A stretch of 64,000 nucleotides of DNA from Bondarzewia mesenterica (lineage: Eukaryota; Basidiomycota; Agaricomycetes; Russulales; Bondarzewiaceae). The position numbers were made by a program, and so were the translations under genes. The stretch covers positions 1-64,000 of the forward strand of contig SGPL01000092.1 of the NCBI GenBank assembly GCA_004802705.1. Direction: 5' to 3'. How positions within the stretch are numbered: position 1 is the first letter of the stretch; every line of letters begins with the position of its first letter. The notes beneath the pieces are model-generated. The model ran no database searches, was not told the origin of the DNA, and was given only the letters and a program-made list of their open reading frames with translations. Shown one piece after another: positions 1 through 9,588 of this stretch.

Positions 1-187
1 TATGATGACCTATGAGTTTCAAGTCGAAACTGCCGGACTTGCAATTGGGACAGAAACATTTCTCAGAAATATGGTTCAACGGTGCTGGTAGACCATGGAT
101 GCCAGAATTACCTTGCTTGCAAGGTCTCTCACCGGTCTAAATTGTGGCGTCGATCGCTCAACCGGCGGTTGCCGAATTTGTAAGATC

Positions 188-522
188 GGATTGCTGTATT
201 GGGATGATGACAGACCACTTTTTTTTCAATGAGCGCGGACGCGCTCTGCGCAGGAACTGGGGGGCTGCAGGGGGCTGCTCGATTCGCGCGCAGGTCCGCG
301 TGGTATGTGAGTTTTCTTGCCGATCGCTGGATCGGATTGCTGTATTGGAATGATGACAGACGACTTTTTTTTTCAATGAACGCGGACGCGCTCTGCGATG
401 GTTCGTTGCCTACACGTCGTGAGCACGTACGCGCAGAAACTGGGGGGCTGCTCGATTCTCGTGCAGGTCTGCGTGGTATGCGAGTTTTGTTGCCGATCGC
501 TGGTGACAACGCTGGATTGGTC
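188..522. repeat. Imperfect tandem duplication, about 150-190 bp unit
   Basis: Two adjacent copies start with GATTGCTGTATTGG (188 and 336). Each contains a T-rich tract, then a TCAATGA..GCGGACGCGCTCTGCG block, a GGGGGCTGCTCGATT block and a GTTTT(C/G)TTGCCGATCGCTGG end. The second copy has an insert of about 35 bp. All reading frames across it are short and rich in shadows, so I treat it as non-coding. Confidence 0.75.
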
Positions 523-529
523 GATTGAG

Positions 530-1683
530 TCGTGACCTGTACCTCAATCTCTTTGTATTGGCTGATACTGATGTGTACGTGTGCGTTACATTTTTAAAAT
601 TATGAACTGTCTCTTCAACTGTTTCCTGCTACAGGACATGACCGAAATTGCTGAGCAAATCTTATTGTCTTTATGCGTTATCTGCTTTGAGACATTTGTC
701 AGTGGGCTGTTTCCACGGCAGATTGCTTTTTTTTTACGCACGGTAGCTTCATAGTTCGGTTACCAACTGTTGGTACGTTCATCTTCTCTCACCAGACGGT
801 CGTCTTCTTTTATTACAGCTGCTTCATGTGACACCATGAATATGTCCTCGTCGAAATCTCTCAACAATCGAATCGTATCTCGCCCCCGAGGTCCCTGTCG
901 AAGAAAAGGATACTCACCTCGAAGGCTTCGACGTCCACCGCAGAACCATCGACTTCGAAGCGTTCGAAGAGAGCCTTAAAAATGTAAGTAAATCAATCAT
1001 ATTCCTATCCTCGCACGAAACCCACCACCGTCCAACAGAACAAACTATATGACTGCAATCACTGCCTCGACACCTTCTCAACCGACAACAGATACGCTTC
1101 AGTCTTCGTTTCCTTGATTTCCCTACCGACGACAAATACACTTCACCTCGATGTATTACTAAACGAATTTACATTTCCCTACCGTCCGAAATTATTCTTC
1201 GCCTTCATGCATTACTACACAAATGTACACTTCGCCACTGCTTCACCTACATCTAGATTGCTACCCAAATTATATCTCTACATTTGCTACTCATCACACC
1301 CTAAATAAGACCGAAAAATGAACCCAACCTTTGCAAGCAAGGTATGCGCCGACGCAGTCGGCACTCCCCCGTGGTCACCAAAGACGGCTAATGTCGGATT
1401 CCTCCGTTTGTTTCATGTGGCGATTAAAATTTTGCTCACCAACTCTCTGGAACACTGCTCCCCGGTCTTTCGTACTCATCGTAGGTGCACCGCGCTGATA
1501 ACCAACTTTCTGAGTTTGACTGCCAGGATCACTGATGGTTGGTAACACAGAGGCTCCTCTATCTGTCGGGGAGAAATATATTGACCCATCGTTTCGCAGA
1601 TCTACTTTGCTTCATTGGTTGAAGATACTTGCCTTTTCCATTTGTGCAAGATCCCCCGGACTCGATAGCCACAAATCCCAGCG
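530..1683. other. No gene seen
   Basis: AT-rich and pyrimidine-rich sequence with only short frames and no recognisable protein motif. The last few hundred bases are presumably the promoter of the Apd1-like gene that follows. Confidence 0.5.
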
Positions 1684-2605
1684 ATGTCTTCCTCTGTCGT
1701 CAAGGTTTGTTCTGGGAGCATGAGGTCGTTACGCATGTTTTCCACGAATCCAGGTCCAGCAATCGCGGGTACTGCGGCATTACACGCCTTCTACGTTCTT
1801 GTTCACAGCAAGCATTCCCCGAACACCTTCCCCCAACATGTCAGATCACCCCTTATATTCCATCTCCATAATCGCCTACGCAAGTCGGGCGGTCTTGTGA
1901 ACCTAGCGTGGTCACCAGATCACCCGGCCCCTCACGATTTCAATGACCCATCGAAGGACGAAGTCTGCAGCGCTACGGTGTTTGCCCCTGGTCGCACAAG
2001 ATTCGACATTCCCACCCTTGATTTGTCCAACCTAAATGAGGTCGTAAAGCAGATAACTCGACATGTTGGCTTACGGCCGAAAGTGACTGATGAGCATGAT
2101 GGAATCGTTCATTTGTATGTGTGCACGCATGGCGCTAGGGACTGCCGGTGTGGGGATCGGGGTGGGAAGGTAGCTGATGCGTTGAGGGAGGAGGTCCGTC
2201 GGCGGAAGGAGGCAGATCCTGATGGCCCAAGCGCACGTGTAGTGTTGGGTGAGGTAGGACACGTCGGCGGACACGCGTACGTCAACGTTCACTATCGCGA
2301 TCCCCTTGACAAGTGCACTTAGCCGTATGACCACAGATATGCTGCCAATATGCTAGTGTTTCCGCATGGTGATTGGTCAGTTTTTTGCTTTCTTCAGCGA
2401 GATGCTGGTATATTCATGCTTGTGCAGGCTGGGACACTTATGGCCGGACGATGTCTCCTCCGTCTTAGATGCTATTCTTGCGAGGCCATATAAACTGGGA
2501 CGATCAGAGCTTTATCCGCCTCTGTGTGCTCAGCACTGGCGCGGCCGTATGGGTCTTTCGAAAGCCGAGCAAGTCATACTATACCGATCAGGACTTCAAG
2601 TATAA
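1684..2605 (+). CDS. Apd1/Aim32-like thioredoxin-fold [2Fe-2S] protein (sucrase/ferredoxin-like family)
   Basis: Predicted exons are 1684-2276, 2337-2375 and 2428-2605, giving 269 aa. Seen: an N-terminal stretch typical of the family (GTAALHAFYVLVHS, then GGLVNLAWSP), the CTHGARDCRCG cysteine motif (Cys147, Cys154, Cys156) and GHVGGHAYAANMLVFPHGDW made by joining exons 1 and 2, with His193 and His197 spaced HxxxH. The two His and two Cys are the ligand set known for Apd1/Aim32, a non-Rieske bis-histidinyl [2Fe-2S] cluster family linked to redox or oxidative-stress resistance in yeast. The C-terminal exon has WPDDVSSVLDAIL and a CAQHWRGRMGLS segment, also typical. Location is uncertain: the first 30 residues could be a weak mitochondrial leader. 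The start at 1684 is the first ATG in frame; no upstream exon is needed. The family assignment is firm; the cellular role is inferred. Confidence 0.85.
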
Positions 2606-2814
2606 TACAGATATATCATAAAGCACACAAAATATCGCAGGGCATGGGGTGTGCATTTCAATTTGATCATTGTGTGCGCCATCCAGTTTCATCTCAATCT
2701 CGTTCGTGCCAAACGCGTTCAAGCTGAGACCGTAATCGAAAGGTCAGTCCTCATCATAATCACGCAGATTCTTGCCAGCGCTTCCACCACCCACACTTTC
2801 TCGACACTTTCTTC

Positions 2815-4542
2815 ATGACGCAGGCCGTCAGATCTTGTCTCTTTTCCCTCGTATGTGGGATCCCTCTTATCCTTTGCATTCCGTTTGATGCCTTCGGCGA
2901 TCCCCCTGTACTTGTTGGCGCATCGTCTGCGAATCTGCTGTCCACGAGTTCCTCGGTTGAAAGTTCAATATTTTTCACTCCCTTCCCGTTGCCAACTCCA
3001 GCATCGACGTCTTCTTCTGACGCCTCCAGCGCCATTTTCCAAACGCTCAGCAGCTTTGGTACAATCATGCCCACCTTCACCGTTTCCGACGTAGTCGCAC
3101 CCACACCCACGTCCACATCCACGTCCACGTCCACATCCACGTCCATATCCACGTCCCCGTCCCCATCCCCATCCCCATCCCCATCCCCATCCACAACCCC
3201 AACCTCAACCCCAACTACATCCGCACCCACAACTACATTCACACCGGCACCGACACTGATACCGACACCGGCCGCGACCTGGAATGTTTCAACATCTATG
3301 TTTAACCTTTCCGACTTCAACGTGACGCATTTTGCCAGTGGAAAACAAAATCTCGACATTGTCGTAGGCATCCCAGCTTCGGTGTCTGTCCGCGTCTCCG
3401 ACCCACCTACTTCAAGTGCCATCATTGACACCCTTTCTACCAATTCCTCCGATTCTTCCCCATCGTGGCCATGGAATAATGACACAGCACTCATGCAACT
3501 TTTTTATCCTGAAAACTCCATCAATCCAGCAAGCAGGCCCGTCGGAGGGGTTGAATTTTACGCCAGTCCGCTTGATCTGAGTGGTGCGCGGAATGTCACC
3601 TTGGAGTACAGTGTATTTTTTCCCGCCGACTTTGATTGGGTCAAGGGCGGAAAAACTTCCAGGCTTGTATGGAGGCCACGAGAGGTGTTCTGGGGGCGAC
3701 GAGGCGCTGGACTGCTTCAGCACGCGGTTGATGTGGAGAGCAGGAGGCGCAGGCGAAGTTTATCTTGTGAGTTATCGCACTGAACGATTTACCTCAAAAC
3801 ATTTGGTCACAGATTCATGTATCGCAGTATGCACCGAAGGACAAGCAGACGGACGCGCTTTGCTCCCTTCCGCCCGAATCCATATGTGATTCGACATTCG
3901 GCCTGTCGATCGCCAGAGGATCATTTCATTTTGCTTCTGGTGCATGGACGCATGTTCGACAGACAGTGATCTTGAATACACCAGGGATGCAGAACGGCGG
4001 CCTTCTTCTTGAAATCGACGGTGTACCCGTGATCGACCGCTCCGATGTCTTGTACCGAGGTACATTTGATGCTGGTGACAGTGAAGAGGCAAATAGGATG
4101 AATCCTCAGCTGCGCGGTCCCAGTGGTCTTCTCGGTCGTGAAGTTAACTCGCAACGAGAGAACAAGGAGTCGATATGGGAGCCTGCACAACGTTGGCTTC
4201 GTTCGGATGACTTTGTTATTGCTAGGGGGTCCTCGAATGTGTCCGCGATCGACCCAACCATTGGGACTTCTGGGATTGGGATCAAAGGTGCAGCAGGCTT
4301 GGATGCGAACAAACCTGCGCCCGTTGAGTTCTCAGGGTTGTTCTTCAGGTGAGTGGCAGCTTGTGGGTCAGTCATGAACCGTAGTTAATTGCTTCGATGT
4401 TGGGTCATGCAGCACCTTTTTCGGAGGGAAAGAGGACGATTGGGCGTCGCCTAGGGATCAGTTCACATGGTTTAAGGATTTTGCAATGAGTATTAACGAT
4501 CCAGTAACTCAAGCTGCCGGCAGTTCATCGGCAAGAGATTGA
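2815..4542 (+). CDS. Secreted polysaccharide lyase, family 14-like, with a one-base frameshift
   Basis: Predicted exons are 2815-3766, 3828-4348 and 4413-4542. A hydrophobic signal segment near the start (LFSLVCGIPLILCIPF) is followed by a Ser/Thr/Pro linker made of ST and SP repeats, then the lyase fold. The fold shows GGVEFYASPLDLS, VTLEYSVFFPADFDW, KGGKLPGLYGG, RLMWRAGGAGEVYLYAP, GSFHFASGAWTHVRQ and a C-terminal GLFFSTFFGGKEDDWASP. These blocks are typical of the PL14 fold that includes fungal and algal alginate/glucuronan lyases, which cleave uronic-acid polymers by beta-elimination outside the cell. The frame shifts by one base inside an A5 run at 3651-3655: reading A4 joins KGGK to LPGLYGG, as the family requires. 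With that base removed the protein is 533 aa. I think the indel is an assembly error because everything after it is intact, including two introns in correct phase; a recent pseudogene is the alternative. Substrate unknown. Confidence 0.82.
3100..3200 (+). repeat. Hexanucleotide microsatellite coding for Ser-Thr and Ser-Pro repeats
   Basis: A run of (ACGTCC/ACATCC) hexamers grades into (CCATCC)n inside the PL14-like gene. It encodes about nine ST pairs followed by about seven SP pairs, forming the flexible, probably O-glycosylated linker between signal peptide and lyase domain. The opposite strand reads as a long Asp/Val/Gly repeat and is a shadow. Confidence 0.85.
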
Positions 4543-5053
4543 TGTTGCATATTGGCACAGTGTGGAACTTCCATACAAATGATACACACCATAATACATG
4601 GATTTACCATAAGCTATGTCTGCGTGAGTCAGTATCCACGATGTCTGGTGGTGATCTCTTGAGTATGGTAAGTACCTGACCAGCAAATGGTAAAGCGAAT
4701 CCCTAGTATGGGCACTGCAAGCACGATTCTCCTATCGCTCATTCGAAAATAAACGTCAGTCCGATGCGTACTCGAGATCAGTGGATAGAGTTCCAGTAGA
4801 ATGCTTCGGAAAGTGCATGTACTTGGTGAACCGGCAGCTCGATGTCAACGAAAAATCGGACTCCGCGATCCTTGATATTTGGTATTTTGAATTGATTCCG
4901 TCTTTCCCTCCGCTCAGCGCTAACTTCATCCTCTCGATGAATCAAGTGGCGTGCAAGCAAATTGATGGACGGATGGAGATGTGAATGCAAGGATATTGGA
5001 GTTTCCCTGTCCGTATCTATAGATGAAACAGATTTAAAACCTATTGGCATACA
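4543..5053. other. No gene seen
   Basis: Between the lyase stop codon and the palindromic element. Short frames only. It probably holds the 3' ends of the lyase transcript and of the opposing exonuclease remnant. Confidence 0.5.
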
Positions 5054-5062
5054 GGAATCTTG

Positions 5063-5160
5063 TAGTCTCAGACCAGACGGTCAGCACCACCCTAAGAGGG
5101 AACCCGTGGTCACTGATGGGTTCCCTTTTAGTATGGCGCCAACTGTCTGGTCTGAGACTA
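5063..5160. mobile_element. 98-bp palindromic MITE with 9-bp target-site duplication
   Basis: The element starts TAGTCTCAGACCAGAC and ends with the exact reverse complement. The match continues inward with mismatches to CTAAGAGGGAACCC versus GGGTTCCCTTTTAG, so two 43-base arms enclose a 12-base loop. GGAATCTTG stands immediately before it (5054-5062) and immediately after it (5161-5169), a perfect 9-bp direct repeat. Long inverted repeats plus a 9-bp target duplication are what Mutator-like (MULE) derived MITEs leave; other superfamilies give 2, 3, 5 or 8 bp. It has no coding capacity and must have been moved by a transposase elsewhere. It sits just past the stop of the broken exonuclease gene. 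Confidence 0.85.
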
Positions 5161-5204
5161 GGAATCTTGATTGTAAAGACGCGCCTGTAGAAATATGAAG
5201 AAAA

Positions 5205-6261
5205 TCAGGTCCGAATCCAGACATCCTCGAGTGTCAACTTCTTCTTCAACGCCGTAACTTCGCAAACACGACAATATGCCTTCCTCATCCCTGTGGGGCA
5301 GCCGGATGAATGGAAACATTGAGTGGGAAAGACAATGCCGCAAGCTTTACAGTCGATATCGGTGCGTGGCGCTCCCTGAGAGCGTGGACCATCAACACAG
5401 ACCGTGGGCGGAACGAGTTATTTTTATCAACGCGCCCTGGAAGACCGCAGCGCAAGATATAATTCTCGCTCTGCTTGATGAGACAATCACGGTCAGCTTT
5501 TGCGCGAGGAAGGGTGCCGTTTCGCCGGAAGCGTTGGAAGAGTTGAGAGATCATGTAGATATCGTTAGCGGCATACTGCAGGAGGCTCGCCGGAAGTGGT
5601 CGATCCATCCAGATCTGACTACGATTTTGACGGTGTAGTTCTACAACTTCCGCTATTGACCCGTCAGACAATTGGCCGGAATGGCGAGAGCACAAATATA
5701 CTTACGGTCTTTAGGAAATCCTACGATGCCCTGCTCATCCAAGCAGGCTTGCAAGCCCAATACCAGGTTCAACCCCTTGAGTAGTCCTCGATTCTTCCTC
5801 ACAATGGAGTAACCGAATTGTCCACGCACAAGCCTCTCTAACCGCTGGCGCTCACCCTGCTGAAGTATGCTTTCTCTTGAAAGGACCTCCGCCACCTGCA
5901 GATCAAGGACGGATCTGAGACGAGCGTGGAGAGTGTAACGACATTCGATGGAATCCATCCGGCCGTCCCACACGATCTTGATAATGTCCTGGCGATTGAG
6001 GAATGTGCGGATCGTTTCAATGGCATGGATGGATGAAAATTCTCCTAGCGCAACGATGTCAAGGATGAAGATCTGCTGCTGCATATGATCGTCCAAGGGC
6101 GTTCCAAGGCACAAAATGGACAAGGCGCCTTCGGTTGAGCCAATCGACTTCCCCTCACAGTCTTAGATAACATATTCGTGGACTGATAGCACACGGATTG
6201 CCTCGTCAACAGCGAACTGTGTTCCACAAAAGGTATAAGACACTGTAGCGGGGGAAGCCAT
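5205..6261 (-). pseudogene. Broken DEDD 3'-5' exonuclease (EXD1-like) gene
   Basis: Read on the minus strand from the ATG at 6261: MASPATVSYTFCGT, then HEYVI, a TAA stop at 6165-6163, then DCEGKSIGSTEGALSIL in the same frame. The DxE of the first exonuclease motif follows the stop at once. Next come ILDIVALG, IIKIVWDGRMDS and SVLDLQVAEVLS (motif II region), an intron with GTAAGT..TAG ends (about 5710-5660), and RPLPASLLQYAANDIYMI (motif III, Tyr..Asp). A zinc-binding tail follows in another frame (CKACGIVF..CRVCEV, stop at 5205), reached only if one base is missing near 5380. Such proteins degrade RNA or DNA from the 3' end with two metal ions. One nonsense codon and one frameshift in otherwise well-preserved sequence suggest a young pseudogene, or sequence errors; the TAA is not in a homopolymer. 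Confidence 0.7.
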
Positions 6262-6762
6262 GGTGGGAGATGGCAGGCGTTGTCAGGGTAAGTCGAGCGG
6301 TGGAGTCTTCTGTGAAACTGTACTGGGGAGAATGAGTGGGGCACTTACGACTATAAGAAGGGCTATAAGTAGTAAGATGGGTGGCAGACAAGCACGCTGC
6401 AACATGCTGCGGTCAGATCAATTGGGATGACTGAATTCACTTTCACCTACTCTCACGCACCATGTATACTTAGTCTCCCAAAGGTAGGTTGTAGGCAACA
6501 CCTTCAACCTATATGCCTCCGGATAGCGTTATCTGACGCACCATGCGCAGTCGTCCTGGTCACAAGATGATCGATGATCATTCTGCTACTATCATACTTA
6601 GTAGGCTGAATTCCCAGCAGCTGGGGTGACTGAATCCAATCGTGCATACATATAGTAACCAAGATTTCATTGTCAGTGGATTACAGGTCATTGGATTTGG
6701 AAGGGAATACTTTCCTGGCCTGTGAGAATGATTTGTACCATTACCTTCCGCGCTCAGCGCTC

Positions 6763-6805
6763 AGCCCCAGTCAAAATCGCACGTAGGTAGATCTATTTGG
6801 GTCTA
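6763..6805 (+). repeat. Left terminal inverted repeat of the 1.8-kb transposon
   Basis: 43 bp, identical to the reverse complement of 8524-8566. Begins AGCCCCAG and ends TTGGGTCTA. Confidence 0.9.
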
Positions 6806-8523
6806 TGACCGTCTAGCTTGTCAAAGTCATATATCCACATAGACCGTCATAGCAAATTGCTCGTTTCCTAGATCAAAAATCTATGTCTATCTATGTCTAT
6901 CTAGTATCCTCAACACTGCTGCTACAACTAGAACTACCTAGGTAATTATCTAGCTGTACCTAGCACATTCTAGCAAGATCTATGTGGATCTATTTCGGTC
7001 TATTCACTTCAATCAAGAATAAAAATGCGAATTTCTGTTTGATTTTTGGCACATATAGGTGTATCTAGTACAATCTAGCTCCGGAAACCATGCCCGTCGT
7101 CCCCCTGCCACCTCCACATCAACAGACACCCTCAATCAACCGATACGCGCGGATGCAGCGAAAGCGCCGCGGAATAACATACAGTCCAACAGTGAAAATG
7201 AAATATCGGTCCGAAAACGTGAGGCAATGGCAAGCCATGCAGAACTACACACGGAATGATTCAGTGGACGACTTTGTTGGCAAGTCATAGTGAGCGGACA
7301 CACCGTACAAGAGGCACAGCATCACGCCTTTTGTGATTGTACCGCCGCTCCCGCCTTCTTCTATGCCCGACGAAAAAAACAGTAAGCATTCAGCAAATTT
7401 ACAGCCAGCCACGGATGTACCATATTCTTTGCTCGCAGATCATATGGCTACAAGGACGAAGCGTGGAATCAGTAATTGAACACGTCAATCAAGGCAATAC
7501 GTACCGCCCGATCAGATTTTGACATGGCGCTCCACCGTGCCACAAACTTGCCCTCCGTTCCCTCTGGATTATCCTCCCATGCCATTAATGAGCCTGTGAA
7601 TCAACATCACGAGAGAATTCCAACAAGACCCACATCGCCTCCCATCAACTTGATGAGATGCGCCATGTCGTGCGGAGTGAACCTGGACAGGCACAAAACT
7701 CAACATGGCTCGCTAGGATGGGAAAGTGTGATGCCCGTACCACCTGTATTCCCATGATGACAACTCATAGAAGCCATTGAGATTGGTGCGGTAGCGAACG
7801 TGCGCGCGAGCTGTCACTGTTGTTGGGCAAGCAGTCGACGGGGTCCGTGTATGCGAATGATCCATTCATGAAACACTTCTGCATGAAGCCTGCCAATCAC
7901 AGTCATCAGTGTCTGTCGGGATACCGTCTCGCAGCGCGATTTTGTATGAACCTGTATATCCATCGCTTTTGACACTCAGATTCCAAATATTTTGGTAGAA
8001 CTGCATTTGGAGGGGGCCAAGTCAGAAACCAGTGCAAGGGTGCAATGAGAGTAGGAAGAAATCATCGAAATCATCGATCTTATAAGGGAGCAGTTGGGGG
8101 AGATGTGGAAGAGGGAGCAGAGGAGCCAGTTCGAGCCCCATTCATTTTTGTGTCGGAGCTCGAATCACGAGTGCGGCGTGGCATGCAGAAAGGTGCAGAA
8201 GGACTTGTTGAGAGAGAAAAAAAAAAAAGTATGGAGTTGGCCGCAAGATGGACATGCCAGGTGCCGGAGCGACTTCAAGGAAATTCAGAAGCCGCTGGCC
8301 TCTCAATTAGTCCTGTGAGCTNTANAAAAAAAAAATGTGAGGAGTACAAAGTGAGATTGACACAGCACCAGCTCGAGATCGAATAAACATTTGTTTGCAC
8401 AAGCTCGAGATCGGAGAAAAAATAGTTGTGATAGAATTACATAGAACTTCCTAGATGAAGTGATGACTGATTTAATGACATTCCTAGATCTACCTATACT
8501 ACGCGTCGCCTACTAGATGCTAG

Positions 8524-8566
8524 TAGACCCAAATAGATCTACCTACGTGCGATTTTGACTGGGGCT
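8524..8566 (-). repeat. Right terminal inverted repeat of the 1.8-kb transposon
   Basis: 43 bp, exact inverted copy of 6763-6805. The imperfect target duplication CAGCTCTC follows it directly. Confidence 0.9.
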
Positions 8567-8574
8567 CAGCTCTC

Positions 8575-9588
8575 AGGTGTTAATTAAAGTTACTGTGACC
8601 TACAGTGGACCTAATACCACATTCAGTGCTTTCAATTTCTGATAATTTCAGGTGAGAGCGCGCTTATTATGTAATAAAATATAGTTAAGTTCATTCAATA
8701 TTCGATCGCTTCATCTCGTTCAACCTCGTTCAACTCCTCACTGGCAAATATGTCGAAATTCAGCTACCGCTGGCCTCAAGCTGGCCTTGTTGGTAAAGTC
8801 CTAGCAGATACCACACCGCTTTACCGTGGATAAGGAGTACGTCCGCTTTCTCATATTATTTGTGTACTTGATCAGCCCAGCAAAGCTGAGCAAACTTGCG
8901 TTCACATTAGACACCAAGCCGATCTTTCGCATGGAAAGTCGTTACGATAACCTGTTCACTGTGCTCAGTGTTCAAACGTTCAAATTTAAACGTCCAAGGT
9001 GTACATGTATGCGGAGAAAATGCAGTTTTATCCAGTTTTGGTTTCTTGCGTTTCGAGATTGGCAGCAATTGAGGAGTGCTCCAGTAGAGTCAAGCTCTGA
9101 CTCCAGGACATCCACTATGCGTTTCGCGTGTTAACCCGCCCGCTAGCTCTCATCGAAAATTTTACGGCTTTGGAAGTAGCGAAGCTCGTGAAGTGGTAGC
9201 CAGTGAGTAGCTCCCTTTCATCGGATGATTAAGTACTTGGGTAGACTTGAGTAGACCGCATTCGTTGGGGATTCTTTCACAATGCGGGGGTCTGTTGACC
9301 TAGATTTCAGCTCCAGACCAATAAATTTCTGGTGTCCTCGTTCTACTCTGCATCATCTGCTCATTTGCTTCTTCCACCTCCATCCTTTCGCCGCCTTTCA
9401 GCTGATACTGCGATCGCGGGGATCTCTTCTTCAGTTCGCGATCACGTGGTCAAGTGACGGGAGGAGAGCGAGGACACGGTCCGCTTGAGGTCATCTGCCT
9501 AGCAGCATAGTTCTGCCCTGCAAGCTGAAATTGTTTTCTATAAGACGTCAATTTATTTTGACTGTCGCGGCGATCTTTTTCTGACTCG
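8575..9588. other. No gene seen; upstream region of the glycosidase-like gene
   Basis: About 1 kb with only short frames (for example 8826-9134), none with recognisable motifs or a convincing exon chain. CAATA/TAAAAT-rich patches occur. The last part should hold the promoter of the gene starting at 9589. Confidence 0.45.

Larger units (their letters stand above)
6763..8566. mobile_element. 1.8-kb TIR DNA transposon, non-autonomous or degenerate
   Basis: The ends are perfect 43-bp inverted repeats: 6763-6805 starts AGCCCCAGTCAAAATCGCAC, and 8524-8566 is its exact reverse complement. The flanks carry an 8-bp near duplication, CAGCGCTC (6755-6762) and CAGCTCTC (8567-8574), one mismatch. Inside each end are many copies of short TCTATG, TCTAG and TAGATC words, the subterminal repeats a transposase would bind. 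An 8-bp duplication fits hAT or KDZ-type elements, both common in Agaricomycetes. No complete transposase is present. Short frames at 7090-7290 (basic N-terminus-like) and 8045-8386 (ending KVRLTQHQLEIE, coiled-coil-like) may be its remains. Two N bases lie at 8322 and 8325. Confidence 0.85.

Noticed and set aside
129..509. 126-codon minus-strand frame over the left tandem repeat
   Set aside because: The frame exists because the repeat is GC-rich; it has no motif, no consistent exon structure, and both copies differ by indels.
2760..3494. Long minus-strand frame with Asp/Val/Gly repeats
   Set aside because: It is the reverse reading of the hexanucleotide microsatellite in the PL14-like gene. 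The plus strand has signal peptide, lyase blocks and matching introns.
5596..5784. Plus-strand frame in the exonuclease locus
   Set aside because: Reverse reading of the motif III region; the minus strand carries the conserved Tyr..Asp motif.
7059..8386. Transposase gene inside the 1.8-kb TIR element
   Set aside because: The frames are short, not joinable in phase and lack a catalytic motif. I only note them as possible remnants.
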